A stretch of DNA of 64,000 bases from Salinicola endophyticus (GCF_040536835.1 NZ_CP159578.1:434001-498000); one strand, 5' to 3'; positions 43,081-50,673 are shown, counted from the first letter of the stretch. Translations and numbers: made by a program. Notes: generated from the sequence alone by a model not told the origin.

Positions 43081-43845
43081 ATGGCCGGTAACGAACCTCG
43101 TGTGGGGCAACTACGAAGCAAGATCGAGATGACGCTGCATACCTACCCAGGTGTCCTGGTATGGCATGGTCGTGGTGTCGAGAGTGGTAAACCCCAGGTA
43201 GTGGGCCTCAAACAATTCCTCTCTCTGGCCGGCCGAATCCATCAGGCTGCCGCGAAGGACGATCCCTACGCTGACCAGTGGCTGCTCCTCATCGAAGAGA
43301 AGATCCACGACACACGGCAATCACTGAATCAGCTCAGCGCCAGGGTCAGCTCTGTTTTGGAGCAAATTCCTGAAGGACTCGATGTCAGCCGCAACGTCAG
43401 CCAGCAGCCGTTCGTCACGCCTGTTTTCACGGGCGGTCAAATGGGATGGCAAGCCGTCATGCTCCTGATGCAGTACGACGGTATCGTGCGCGACGTGCTT
43501 CTGGGACATCACATTGGGCTTATTGGCAACAAGCAGCGAGGGGCGATGATTCGTGATCAGGGCGGCCATGCCTTGCGATCGCTCTGCTATACCCCCGTGA
43601 AGTTTCCTGGTTTCAGTGGTGCCACGCGTGATGATTTCGCCGCGAACAACGCCAAGGCGCGTAACGCTCTCGAGAAATTTGGCGAGCTGCCCCAGGACAT
43701 TCTGGAAGGGAAACGCCGCAGCGAATTCGCCCCTGCGATCCGTCGGGAGGAATCTGCACTGGCCGAGTCTGGCCAGGAGGAACTCGAAGGCACCGAGTTA
43801 GACGCTGATCAACTGCTAAGTGCATCGCCAGAAGCTGAAGACTGA
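43081..43845 (+). CDS. PFL_4669-family ICE protein (TIGR03761 type)
   Basis: 254 residues. Core MTLHTYPGVLVWHGRGVESGKPQVVGLKQFLSLAGRIHQAAAKDDPYADQWLL is characteristic of the conserved PFL_4669 ICE family, found between the STY4528-type gene and DUF3158/ssb. The acidic C-terminal tail (EELEGTELDADQLLSASPEAED) resembles SSB-like or protein-interaction tails. ATG 43081 has AGGAG upstream; an in-frame GTG-side extension to 43015 is less likely. Molecular function unknown. Confidence 0.8.
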   Translation: MAGNEPRVGQLRSKIEMTLHTYPGVLVWHGRGVESGKPQVVGLKQFLSLAGRIHQAAAKDDPYADQWLLLIEEKIHDTRQSLNQLSARVSSVLEQIPEGLDVSRNVSQQPFVTPVFTGGQMGWQAVMLLMQYDGIVRDVLLGHHIGLIGNKQRGAMIRDQGGHALRSLCYTPVKFPGFSGATRDDFAANNAKARNALEKFGELPQDILEGKRRSEFAPAIRREESALAESGQEELEGTELDADQLLSASPEAED

Positions 43846-43857
43846 AGTCAGATCAGG

Positions 43858-44474
43858 GTGATGCCACTGCCATCACTCAGCCGAGGGCGGCACCGGGCAC
43901 CCAGGGTGATGCCACTGGCATCACTCAGCCGAGGGCGGCAGCGGGCACCCAGGGTGATGCCACTGGCATCACTCAGCCGAGGGCGGCAGCGGGCACCCAG
44001 GGTGATGCCACTGGCATCACTCAGCCGAGGGCGGCACCGGGCACCCAGGGTGATGCCACTGGCATCACTCAGCCGAGGGCGGCAGCGGGCACCCAGGGTG
44101 ATGCCACTGGCATCACTCAGCCGAGGGCGGCACCGGGCACCCAGGGTGATGCCACTGGCATCACTCAGCCGAGGGCGGCACCGGGCACCCAGGGTGATGC
44201 CACTGGCATCACTCAGCCGAGGGCGGCACCGGGCACCCAGGGTGATGCCACTGCCATCACTTAGCCGAGGGCGGCAGCGGGCACCCAGGGTGATGCCACT
44301 GGCATCACTCAGCCGAGGGCGGCAGCGGGCACCCAGGGTGATGCCACTGGCATCACTCAGCCGAGGGCGGCACCGGGCACCCAGGGTGATGCCACTGGCA
44401 TCACTTAGCCGAGGGCGGCACCGGGCACCCAGGGTGATGCCACTGGCATCACTTAGCCGAGGGCGGCACCGGGT
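43858..44474. repeat. Thirteen tandem 48-bp repeats with interrupted palindromes
   Basis: Twelve complete units plus a truncated thirteenth, period exactly 48 bp, nearly identical. Each contains GTGATGCC-ACT-GGCATCAC (8-3-8 dyad, 19 bp) and the smaller GCCG-AGGG-CGGC dyad. Units 1 and 9 carry GCCATCAC in the right arm; other variation is CAGCGGG/CACCGGG and CACTCAG/CACTTAG. Because 48 is a multiple of three, long open frames appear on both strands but are artefacts of periodicity. Array form, dyads and position near parA/parB and replication genes suggest a centromere (parS) or replication iterons. Confidence 0.95.
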
Positions 44475-44513
44475 GGCTCCACATTCTTCTATTCGTACAT
44501 CCGAGGACACATC

Positions 44514-44993
44514 GTGGCCAAAACGACTGCACTGGATAAGCATCGAGAACTTGCACTGGATGAGCCACGGGACTTTGCACTGGATCAGTACGCAAAGGGC
44601 CTTTTAAAACCTTTTAAGGGTAAAGGGGAGGTGATCCGGTTTCGGGACGAACTAGAGCCGGAGTGCCGCCGACTCTGGCAAGAAGCCGCGGACTTTGCGA
44701 ATCGGTACAACAAGACGGTGGTCCAGGTGGGGCTGTGGCTCAAACCCCACAATAACAGTGGCGGGCGAGTGCGAGCTGTGCAGTGGCGCGATAAGGCGCA
44801 AACCCAGATGGGGCGACGCCTTCTCGAAGCCGTGCTTCAGCACGGCAATGTTTCTGTGGGCATGAAGCGTCAGTTGATTCAGATCGAGACCGAGCGCGCA
44901 ATCTTCAACGCCAAGATCGCCGCAGCCACTCGACAGGTGGACCGACTGAATCGCCTGCTTAAAGATCTCGATGAAGTCGAAGCCATGATTTGA
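44514..44993 (+). CDS. DUF3158 family ICE protein
   Basis: 159 residues from GTG 44514, with GAGGAC upstream. The N-terminus holds three in-frame ALD repeats (TALDKHRELALDEPRDFALDQYAKG). The body (FANRYNKTVVQVGLWLKPHNNSGGRVRAVQWRDKAQTQMGRRL) fits DUF3158, which in this ICE class precedes ssb. Function unknown, probably DNA processing. The 48-bp repeat array lies directly upstream, so promoter or control elements may be inside the array. Confidence 0.75.
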   Translation: MAKTTALDKHRELALDEPRDFALDQYAKGLLKPFKGKGEVIRFRDELEPECRRLWQEAADFANRYNKTVVQVGLWLKPHNNSGGRVRAVQWRDKAQTQMGRRLLEAVLQHGNVSVGMKRQLIQIETERAIFNAKIAAATRQVDRLNRLLKDLDEVEAMI

Positions 44994-45027
44994 TTCAGCC
45001 GGAGGCGGAAATAGGGCGGCTCCGGCC

Positions 45028-45057
45028 TTAACGTTTCTTACTGACGCTCTACCAGTA
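45028..45057 (+). promoter_or_regulatory. TTAACGTTTC leader motif, copy 2, with hairpin (ssb leader)
   Basis: TTAACGTTTCTT (45028-45039) directly joined to the hairpin TACTG-N9-CAGTA (45039-45057, loop ACGCTCTAC). It lies 75 bp before the ssb start. Sequence and hairpin resemble those upstream of topB. Confidence 0.6.
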
Positions 45058-45102
45058 TTGCCGCCAATGTAGTCGGACATTCATTCGATTCTGGAGGTTG
45101 AG

Positions 45103-45585
45103 ATGAGCACGCATTTCATGGGCGAGGGGAACATCGGTTCGGATCCCGAGGTGAGGATGTTCCCGTCCAACGGTAACAAGCCGCCCCGCGGGCTTCTTCG
45201 ATTGAATATTCGGTTCGACAACCCCGTCCCGACTGAAGAGGGTAACGTCGACAGGGGAGGTTTTTGGGCCAAAGTCGAGCTTTGGGATCGGGATGTCGAG
45301 CACTGGGCCCGTCTTTACCAGAAAGGCCAGCGGGTGATGGTATCTGGCAGGATGGTGCATGACGAATGGAAGGACAGCGAGGGTAATGATCGCTCAGAAT
45401 TCAAGGTTCAGGCCGTCCGAGTCGGCATTTTGCCCTTTCGTATTGCGCAGGTCTTGCTCATGCAGCCTCAGAGCCAGCAGCAGGGGAGTCAGCCTCCATC
45501 GGCTTCTGTTCCTCAACCGAGCGTCTATGCGAAATCGGCGGGTCAAGATGGCGAGTGGGAGGATCCAGTGGGTCCTGAATCATGA
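45103..45585 (+). CDS. ssb: Single-stranded DNA-binding protein (ICE-encoded)
   Basis: 160 residues: an N-terminal OB fold (about 1-115: GNIGSDPEVRMFPSNGNKPPRGLLRLNIRFDN..GFWAKVELWDRDVEHWARLYQKGQRVMVSGRMVHDEW) and a Gln/Ser/Pro linker. The C-terminus ends EWEDPVGPES and lacks the canonical DIPF tip that recruits host partners. Start behind TGGAGG; end overlaps the next gene (ATGA). Expected to coat single-stranded DNA during element replication and transfer. Confidence 0.92.
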   Translation: MSTHFMGEGNIGSDPEVRMFPSNGNKPPRGLLRLNIRFDNPVPTEEGNVDRGGFWAKVELWDRDVEHWARLYQKGQRVMVSGRMVHDEWKDSEGNDRSEFKVQAVRVGILPFRIAQVLLMQPQSQQQGSQPPSASVPQPSVYAKSAGQDGEWEDPVGPES

Positions 45586-45845
45586 TCCGGATAATCGTGG
45601 GTGCCGGTGTTACTTTTCTGATTCTACTAGGTATTTACGTTAACGAGAGCACTACCCATATGAAAACACCGTTAAGTCGCCAAGAGATTCAGGATCTGCT
45701 TGGGGGGGATAGATGCATAGCTGAAAGGCTTCGCGAACGTCTGATCGATGGGGATGAACCGGTCCGACATTCTGAGCTGACTAGGTATCAGTATCAGTGT
45801 AGTGAGATGAAGATACTGAGCAATCAGCGCGAAGCTCTCAAGTAG
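45582..45845 (+). CDS. Small membrane-anchored hypothetical protein
   Basis: 87 residues. One N-terminal membrane helix (IIVGAGVTFLILLGIYV, residues 4-20) followed by a charged soluble part with two cysteines. Start overlaps the ssb stop. From here to about 46.5 kb the DNA is visibly AT-richer and codon use departs from the neighbours, suggesting later acquisition. Confidence 0.65.
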   Translation: MIRIIVGAGVTFLILLGIYVNESTTHMKTPLSRQEIQDLLGGDRCIAERLRERLIDGDEPVRHSELTRYQYQCSEMKILSNQREALK

Positions 45846-45885
45846 TGCGGCCTGTTGCTAGTGGTCAATAATCAAAGGAATATTG

Positions 45886-46110
45886 ATGACTAACTTGGAC
45901 GTGGTGATTTGCCCCGGTTGCGCTAGCAGACTTCCGAAGTGTAACCGTGGCTGCAGGGAGTGCGGCTACGAAGACAACGAGGCTGGAAGAATCATGACCT
46001 TGGCCGAGATACTTTGCTTGCCAAGTTACCCAGCTTACGGAGTGGCGCGGCTGAATGATGTATCGCCGGCGTTCTTGGCTGCGTTGGTGAAAGCCGCGGG
46101 CGGGGAGTGA
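45886..46110 (+). CDS. Small zinc-ribbon-like hypothetical protein
   Basis: 74 residues, start ATG 45886 behind AAAGGA. N-terminal cysteine cluster CPGCASRLPKCNRGCRECG is a plausible zinc-binding knuckle, followed by a short helical part (TLAEILCLPSYPAYGVARLNDVSPAFLAALVKAAGG). No family recognised. Confidence 0.6.
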   Translation: MTNLDVVICPGCASRLPKCNRGCRECGYEDNEAGRIMTLAEILCLPSYPAYGVARLNDVSPAFLAALVKAAGGE

Positions 46111-46112
46111 AC

Positions 46113-46286
46113 ATGTCCCTCATCACGATAAAGCTGTTGATTGTGATTGGCTGTTTGTTTTTTGTTATAGCGGCCTGGGGCTCAGATAACCGGTTTGTGT
46201 TGCTAATGCTATGTTTTGTGACCTCTGTGGTGGTCGTAATATGTGGGGAGTATATGGTGGGTTTGTTACTAGAGCTAAAAAATTAA
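46113..46286 (+). CDS. 57-residue hydrophobic membrane peptide
   Basis: ATG 46113 to TAA 46284-46286, three bases after the preceding stop. Two membrane segments are evident (about residues 5-22 and 28-45: LLIVIGCLFFVIAAW; FVLLMLCFVTSVVVVICG). The preceding stop region CGGGGAGTGAACATG supplies a ribosome binding site. Unknown function. Confidence 0.6.
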   Translation: MSLITIKLLIVIGCLFFVIAAWGSDNRFVLLMLCFVTSVVVVICGEYMVGLLLELKN

Positions 46287-46537
46287 ACCCGAAAGTAACC
46301 TTGCCTCAGTTGTGGATGGCCACAAAGTATGTAGCTTGGTGCGAAGATCATGTTAGTCCCATCGTTCGTGTGCCCCGGCCGGCTGGGCGATGCGCAAGGC
46401 GAAAGAGTTGATTTGGTATGGTGCTGTTGGTGCTGGTGAGGATCGCCGCCCCAATTACTGATCTTTGAATAATCAACCTGCAATCGACTTGGTGTCTATC
46501 GAGAGCGGCAGCGGTATTCAAAGGAGTTTATCTGGCA
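46287..46537. other. AT-rich stretch without a supported gene
   Basis: Only short, poorly initiated frames are present (for example 23 codons from ATG 46390). The stretch holds the AGGAG site for the next gene. Composition continues that of 45.6-46.3 kb. Confidence 0.4.
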
Positions 46538-46969
46538 ATGTGTGCTCGCGATGGCGCGGTGTATCACCGGTTCTTCGTCCGTCCACGGTATGGTCAACGT
46601 CACGTTGTAGAGCAGTTGATCTTGGCGTTCACGGAACGCCAAGTCCAGGCCCGCGGCGCTCCTGATGGCTCCTTGCTCAAGCCCACTATTCTAAAAGCCG
46701 GCCAGGGTCGCTATCTGGTTCCGATGCGCTGGTGCAGCGGCGAGGTCATCACCATCGATGATGCCACCTCGGCCATATGGTTCTGGCTGGACGCCGATAT
46801 CCCTTTCAACGGCTCTTTGGCGCAGCGCTTGGCGCACGCGCTGACTCAGCATCCGGGCGTGGAGTGCGTGGCAGAGGACAATACTCGTGGCGCAGGTTAT
46901 GTCGGCGCTGAGGCCTGGATCATCGACGACGACCATTATCTGCTGCAGGGGGTTAACGTTTCCGACTGA
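46538..46969 (+). CDS. Hypothetical ICE protein
   Basis: 143 residues starting at ATG 46538, with AGGAG 12 bases upstream. Mixed alpha/beta, soluble, Trp-rich (PMRWCSGEVITIDDATSAIWFWLDADIP). No recognised domain. Its 3' end overlaps the TTAACGTTTC motif upstream of topB. Confidence 0.6.
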   Translation: MCARDGAVYHRFFVRPRYGQRHVVEQLILAFTERQVQARGAPDGSLLKPTILKAGQGRYLVPMRWCSGEVITIDDATSAIWFWLDADIPFNGSLAQRLAHALTQHPGVECVAEDNTRGAGYVGAEAWIIDDDHYLLQGVNVSD

Positions 46970-46991
46970 CGGTGCTGATCCAGCCCGTCAG
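46953..46991 (+). promoter_or_regulatory. TTAACGTTTC leader motif, copy 3, with hairpin (topB leader)
   Basis: TTAACGTTTCCG (46953-46964) followed by the stem CTGACGG/CCGTCAG (46966-46972 with 46985-46991, loop of 12). It lies 72 bp before the topB start and overlaps the 3' end of the preceding gene. Shared with ssb: TTAACGTTTCNNACTGACG. Confidence 0.6.
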
Positions 46992-47024
46992 GCTGGTCCC
47001 TGAATCCCCCAAGGGCCCCGAGTG

Positions 47025-49067
47025 ATGTCTCGTCTCTTTCTCTGCGAAAAACCTGACCAGGCTCGTAAAATTGCAGCCACTCTCGGTGTCTCTCGCAAAG
47101 CCAATGGCTGTCTGCAGGGTGACGGAATGACCGTGACCTGGGCCTTCGGCCATCTTCTCGAGCAAGCACCCCCGGAGTCATATGATCCGGGATTGAAACG
47201 CTGGTCGCTGGAATCGCTGCCGATCCGTCCATCGCAATGGAAGCACGTCGTCCGTAAGGATGCTGGCAAGCAGTTCAAGATCATCCAGCAGCTGCTCAAG
47301 CAGTGCAGCGAAGTCGTGATTGCTACCGATCCCGATCGCGAGGGTGAAGTTATCGGGCGCGAGATCCTTGATGCCTGTGGCTACCGAGGCCGCGTCTCTC
47401 GGCTCTGGCTCTCGGCGTTGAATGAACCGTCGATTCGTAAGGCACTGAGTAGCATCCATCCCGGAGAGGTGACGTGGCCGCTCTATCAGGCAGGCTTAGG
47501 GCGCTCACGAGCCGACTGGCTCGTGGGCATGAACCTGACAAGAGCTTTTTCGATCCTAGCGCAGCAGCAGGGGCACCAGGGCGTGCTATCAGTAGGCCGT
47601 GTTCAGACCCCAACGCTGGCCCTTGTGGTTAGAAGAGATCAGGAGATCGCCAACTTCGTTTCCAAGCCATTCTTCGAAGTGATGGCAAGCCTGCAAGCTC
47701 GGGATGGGGTGTTTCAGGCCACGTGGCTGCCTGGCAACGACGACTGGCTCGATGGGGAGGGCCGTTGTATCCATCAGGAGGCAGCGCGCTCGGTGGCCGC
47801 CCGCTGCCAGGATGGCCAGGCCTCTGTGGTATCCGTCCGAACGTCGCGTAAGAACGAAGTTCAGCCACTCTTGTTAAGCCTAAGTACCCTGCAGGAAGAG
47901 TGCTCCAGGCGCTTTGGCTTTGGTGCTCAGCAGGTGCTCGATATCGCCCAGTCACTGTACGAGACCCATGATGCGGCAACCTATCCTCGTACCGACTGCC
48001 GTTACCTTCCGGCATCAATGCTTGAAGAGGTTGGGGAGGTCGTGACGGCGCTCCTGCATTCGGATGAGAAGCTTGCTCCTGTTATCGAGCGTTTGGATCT
48101 GACTCTCCAGAGCCGAGTCTGGGACGACAGCAAGATCACAGCTCACCACGGGATCATTCCCACGACCAGCGCCTGTCGGATCGATCGGATGAGTGAGGCT
48201 GAGTTTCGGGTCTACGATCTCATTCGTCGCTATTACCTTGCCCAGTTTCTACCTGCCCATGAGTACGATCAGACCGATGTTCGGCTGGATATTGCCGGAG
48301 AGACGTTTGTGACTTCGGGGCGTCAGGTACAGATCGAGGGGTGGAAGGTACTTTTCCCCCGAGGGAAGGGCAAAGGGCAGCAGGATGGTGACGATGAGGA
48401 GCAGGAGGCTTCAGTCGTGCAGGCGCTCCCGCCTCTCCGTCAGGGAGAAACCTACTCTGTGCGGGAGGTTCGGGTTAAGGATCGCCACACGCAGCCACCG
48501 AAGCTCTACACCGAAGGTGGCTTGATCAAGGCGATGAAGAACGTTGCGAAGTTGGTCACCGACGAGCGGCTACGTGCACGGCTGCGAAAGAGCGTTGGTA
48601 TCGGCACTGAGGCGACTCGCGCCGGCATCATCGAGACGCTGCTGAAGCGCGGCTTCATCCGAAAGAAGGGGCGCACAATCGTGTCGACTCCGGTGGGGCA
48701 GGGGCTCATTGCAGCGTTGCCCCCGCAAATCAGCAATCCAGGTATGACAGCGCTCTGGGAGCAGGCGCTGGATCAGGTCGCTGAGGGGACGATGACGCTC
48801 GATGACTTCATGTCCAGGCAGCATGTGATGATCGATAAGCTCGTCGGTCTGGCGCTCCAGCGCCCCCAGTTGAATCTCCCAGAGGCGCCGAGCGAAACCT
48901 GTCCCAAGTGCCAGGCCACGATGCGGAAGCGCAAGAGCGATCATGGGGACTTCTGGTCGTGCTCCCGCTATCCCGATTGCGATGGCACCAAGCCGATCAG
49001 CAGACCGCGGAAGGCCAAGGGACGCCGGGGCGCCAAGAGAACGTCATCCAGTGGAGAGCAGGGATGA
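47025..49067 (+). CDS. topB: DNA topoisomerase III (ICE-encoded)
   Basis: Type IA topoisomerase for decatenation and resolution of replication or transfer intermediates. 680 residues: TOPRIM domain with FLCEKP (Glu8) and TDPDREGE (101-108), SVGRVQTPTLALVVRRD, catalytic Tyr320 in TYPRTDCRYLP, and SVGIGTEATRAGIIETLLKRGFI. The C-terminus has a four-cysteine zinc ribbon (CPKCQATMRKRK..FWSCSRYPDC). TopB is a fixed member of this ICE class. ATG 47025 chosen; GTG 47022 is in frame. Overlaps the next gene. Confidence 0.95.
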   Translation: MSRLFLCEKPDQARKIAATLGVSRKANGCLQGDGMTVTWAFGHLLEQAPPESYDPGLKRWSLESLPIRPSQWKHVVRKDAGKQFKIIQQLLKQCSEVVIATDPDREGEVIGREILDACGYRGRVSRLWLSALNEPSIRKALSSIHPGEVTWPLYQAGLGRSRADWLVGMNLTRAFSILAQQQGHQGVLSVGRVQTPTLALVVRRDQEIANFVSKPFFEVMASLQARDGVFQATWLPGNDDWLDGEGRCIHQEAARSVAARCQDGQASVVSVRTSRKNEVQPLLLSLSTLQEECSRRFGFGAQQVLDIAQSLYETHDAATYPRTDCRYLPASMLEEVGEVVTALLHSDEKLAPVIERLDLTLQSRVWDDSKITAHHGIIPTTSACRIDRMSEAEFRVYDLIRRYYLAQFLPAHEYDQTDVRLDIAGETFVTSGRQVQIEGWKVLFPRGKGKGQQDGDDEEQEASVVQALPPLRQGETYSVREVRVKDRHTQPPKLYTEGGLIKAMKNVAKLVTDERLRARLRKSVGIGTEATRAGIIETLLKRGFIRKKGRTIVSTPVGQGLIAALPPQISNPGMTALWEQALDQVAEGTMTLDDFMSRQHVMIDKLVGLALQRPQLNLPEAPSETCPKCQATMRKRKSDHGDFWSCSRYPDCDGTKPISRPRKAKGRRGAKRTSSSGEQG

Positions 49068-49897
49068 TGGATCGCGATGACTGGGAGAGCAATCACACGG
49101 AATACCTGCAGGGGAGTGGCGAGGAACCTTGGGCCTTCGACCACGTCATGGCCGAAACGGAGATCGCCTGGGTGGTGGACCAGAGATTGCGGGCCCAATG
49201 TTGGGAGACCTATCCCGAGGTGGTGCTAGAGACTTTCCCCGGGCGCCCGGATCTGATCGCGACCCGAAGGGGTATCTGCCAGGTCTTCGAGTGTAAGCGC
49301 TCGCTGAACCTGAGTGTCATCGAGCAGGCGAGCCGATGGCGGACGCACTCGCGCCCCGAGCAGGCCGGCATGCCGCATTTGATCTGGGTCGCCTGCAAGC
49401 GTCCGCAATACCGGTCCAACAATCTGCTGTGGTGGCTGCTAAGGGAGTTCCACATAGGGCTCATGTCGATCGAGAAGCAGCCTGCCGTGGAACATCGGTA
49501 TGGTGGTGAGGTTGAGCTGATCCCTCAGCGTTACACCATCACGCGCCGGATCGCACCTCGTATCCAGCCTGGCGCCCGCCGGTCGGCACATGTCTTGATC
49601 GATCAGCTCAATCCAGACATGCGTATTGCTCAGCCTGGGGCGAGGGGCGGAGGGACCGAGTTCATGACGCCGTTCAAGCGAACCATGAAGATGGTGGATG
49701 ATTTCCTTGCCTCTGCGCCGGAGACAGAGCGGCACATCGAGCAGATCATTGATTACCTGAATGAGAATGGCGGCCATCACTATGGGACGGATAGAAGCGC
49801 GCGTAGTGAGATCCCGCCTCATCTGGACAGGTTGGGGTATCCCCGTACCAGAAAATGGGGGTGCTGGTTCAGGGCCAGGGAAGTGAATGGCCTGTGA
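49064..49897 (+). CDS. PD-(D/E)XK nuclease-like protein coupled to topB
   Basis: 277 residues, ATG 49064 overlapping the topB stop. The segment LETFPGRPDLIATRRGICQVFECKRSLNLSVIEQASRW shows the PD-(D/E)XK pattern: E..GRPDLI..FECK, with Asp, Glu and Lys spaced as in restriction-endonuclease-like folds. The rest has no recognised domain; a winged-helix-like segment may lie near the C-terminus (IEQIIDYLNENGGHHYGTDRSARSEIPPHLDRLGY). It might nick or process element DNA, or act in defence. Tight coupling to topB points to DNA metabolism. Confidence 0.65.
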   Translation: MMDRDDWESNHTEYLQGSGEEPWAFDHVMAETEIAWVVDQRLRAQCWETYPEVVLETFPGRPDLIATRRGICQVFECKRSLNLSVIEQASRWRTHSRPEQAGMPHLIWVACKRPQYRSNNLLWWLLREFHIGLMSIEKQPAVEHRYGGEVELIPQRYTITRRIAPRIQPGARRSAHVLIDQLNPDMRIAQPGARGGGTEFMTPFKRTMKMVDDFLASAPETERHIEQIIDYLNENGGHHYGTDRSARSEIPPHLDRLGYPRTRKWGCWFRAREVNGL

Positions 49898-49920
49898 TCT
49901 TGCCAGATGCAACGCACTCG

Positions 49921-50030
49921 TCGATAATTTGGGCGTACCCCGCTGTCAACTGGCGGTCATCAGTTGATCCCTTTGGACTCTTCACGAGTCCGAGCCCAAA
50001 GCGCAAACACCTGGTGAGAATGCGCACCCC
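49921..50030 (+). ncRNA. Multi-hairpin element, copy 1
   Basis: Hairpin I TCAACTG/CAGTTGA (49946-49952, 49961-49967) encloses GCGGTCAT. Hairpin II runs from CTTTGG to CCAAAG (49971-50001) with inner GGACTC/GAGTCC. Hairpin III is GCGCA..TGCGC. Compared with copy 2 the loop and flanks (GTCGAT..CCGCTG, CGGTCATCAGT, CCAAAGC) are conserved, while stem bases differ in a pairing-preserving way. Orientation assumed plus, as for the genes. Confidence 0.5.
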
Positions 50031-50489
50031 CCGCGAGACACTTTCTTGCACTACATTGGCATGTATCGGGTTCCAGGTTCCTTGTTTTTCAGGTCGACCG
50101 GTCGTCGACCCCCTTCAATGCCCATCTCGACTGGCCAGCCAGGGATCTCCATCAGGGGGTTCCCGGCTGGCCGGTTGGACTTAGATTCACCCTGGCGGAG
50201 CCCACCGCCTGACCCCTGGGCTCCCTTTGTGCGGGGATCCGCGCACAACCGTAACGGTCTAACGCCATGATTCGGGACCGGATGCGAAAGCGGTCGACAT
50301 GACTACGAGGGGCATGCTCGGCAGCTGGCATCATGGCTGATTCCCTACTCGCTACCCGTACCGGTATCGGTGGCTTCCTGGTCTCGCGGTTCTGGTCCTC
50401 AATCCCAAGGCGCGGCGGCGGCATCGCCGCCACGGCTTGCGATTGATGATCGTTTTGGGGTTGACGCCGTGGAGCCGCAGCGCAATCCT

Positions 50490-50580
50490 GTCGATGTAAG
50501 CCGCTGGTCACTGACGGTCATCAGTGACGCCCTTTGCCTTCGGGCCCCAAAGCTGTAACGCATCCCGCAAGACAGCGCCC
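50490..50580 (+). ncRNA. Multi-hairpin element, copy 2
   Basis: Hairpin I GTCACTGA/TCAGTGAC (50507-50514, 50521-50528) encloses CGGTCA. Hairpin II CTTTG..CAAAG (50532-50552) has an inner GCC-TTCG-GGC tetraloop. Hairpin III is GCTGT/ACAGC (50552-50556, 50572-50576). It lies about 100 bp before the DUF1640-like gene and just ahead of leader A. Confidence 0.5.
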
Positions 50581-50608
50581 TGCCAAGGGTTGGATGCCAC
50601 TGATATTT

Positions 50609-50673
50609 CACCCACCCGGGAAAACACTTCCCGGTTGGGGTGTGTCTTCCCCAAGCTACGGAGAAGACTGGAG
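50609..50673 (+). promoter_or_regulatory. Structured leader A (before DUF1640-like gene)
   Basis: Hairpin 1: CCGGGAA-AACAC-TTCCCGG (50616-50634) within a C-rich/G-rich outer stem (CACCC..GGGGTG, 50609-50642). Hairpin 2: GTCTTC..GAAGAC (about 50643-50669), which encloses CCCC and the first GGAG. The SD GGAG at 50670-50673 follows. Confidence 0.6.

Noticed and set aside
43858-44474. CRISPR array
   Set aside because: The 48-bp units are contiguous and nearly identical with no unique spacers, and no cas genes are nearby.
43848-44607. Long repetitive open frames on both strands (231 and 249 codons) through the 48-bp array
   Set aside because: A repeat period divisible by three keeps frames open automatically. 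There is no ribosome binding site, and the plus-strand frame runs into the DUF3158 gene in another phase.
46211-46411. 66-codon frame overlapping the 57-residue membrane peptide
   Set aside because: No ribosome binding site, shifted frame within a better-supported gene, and no protein-like pattern.
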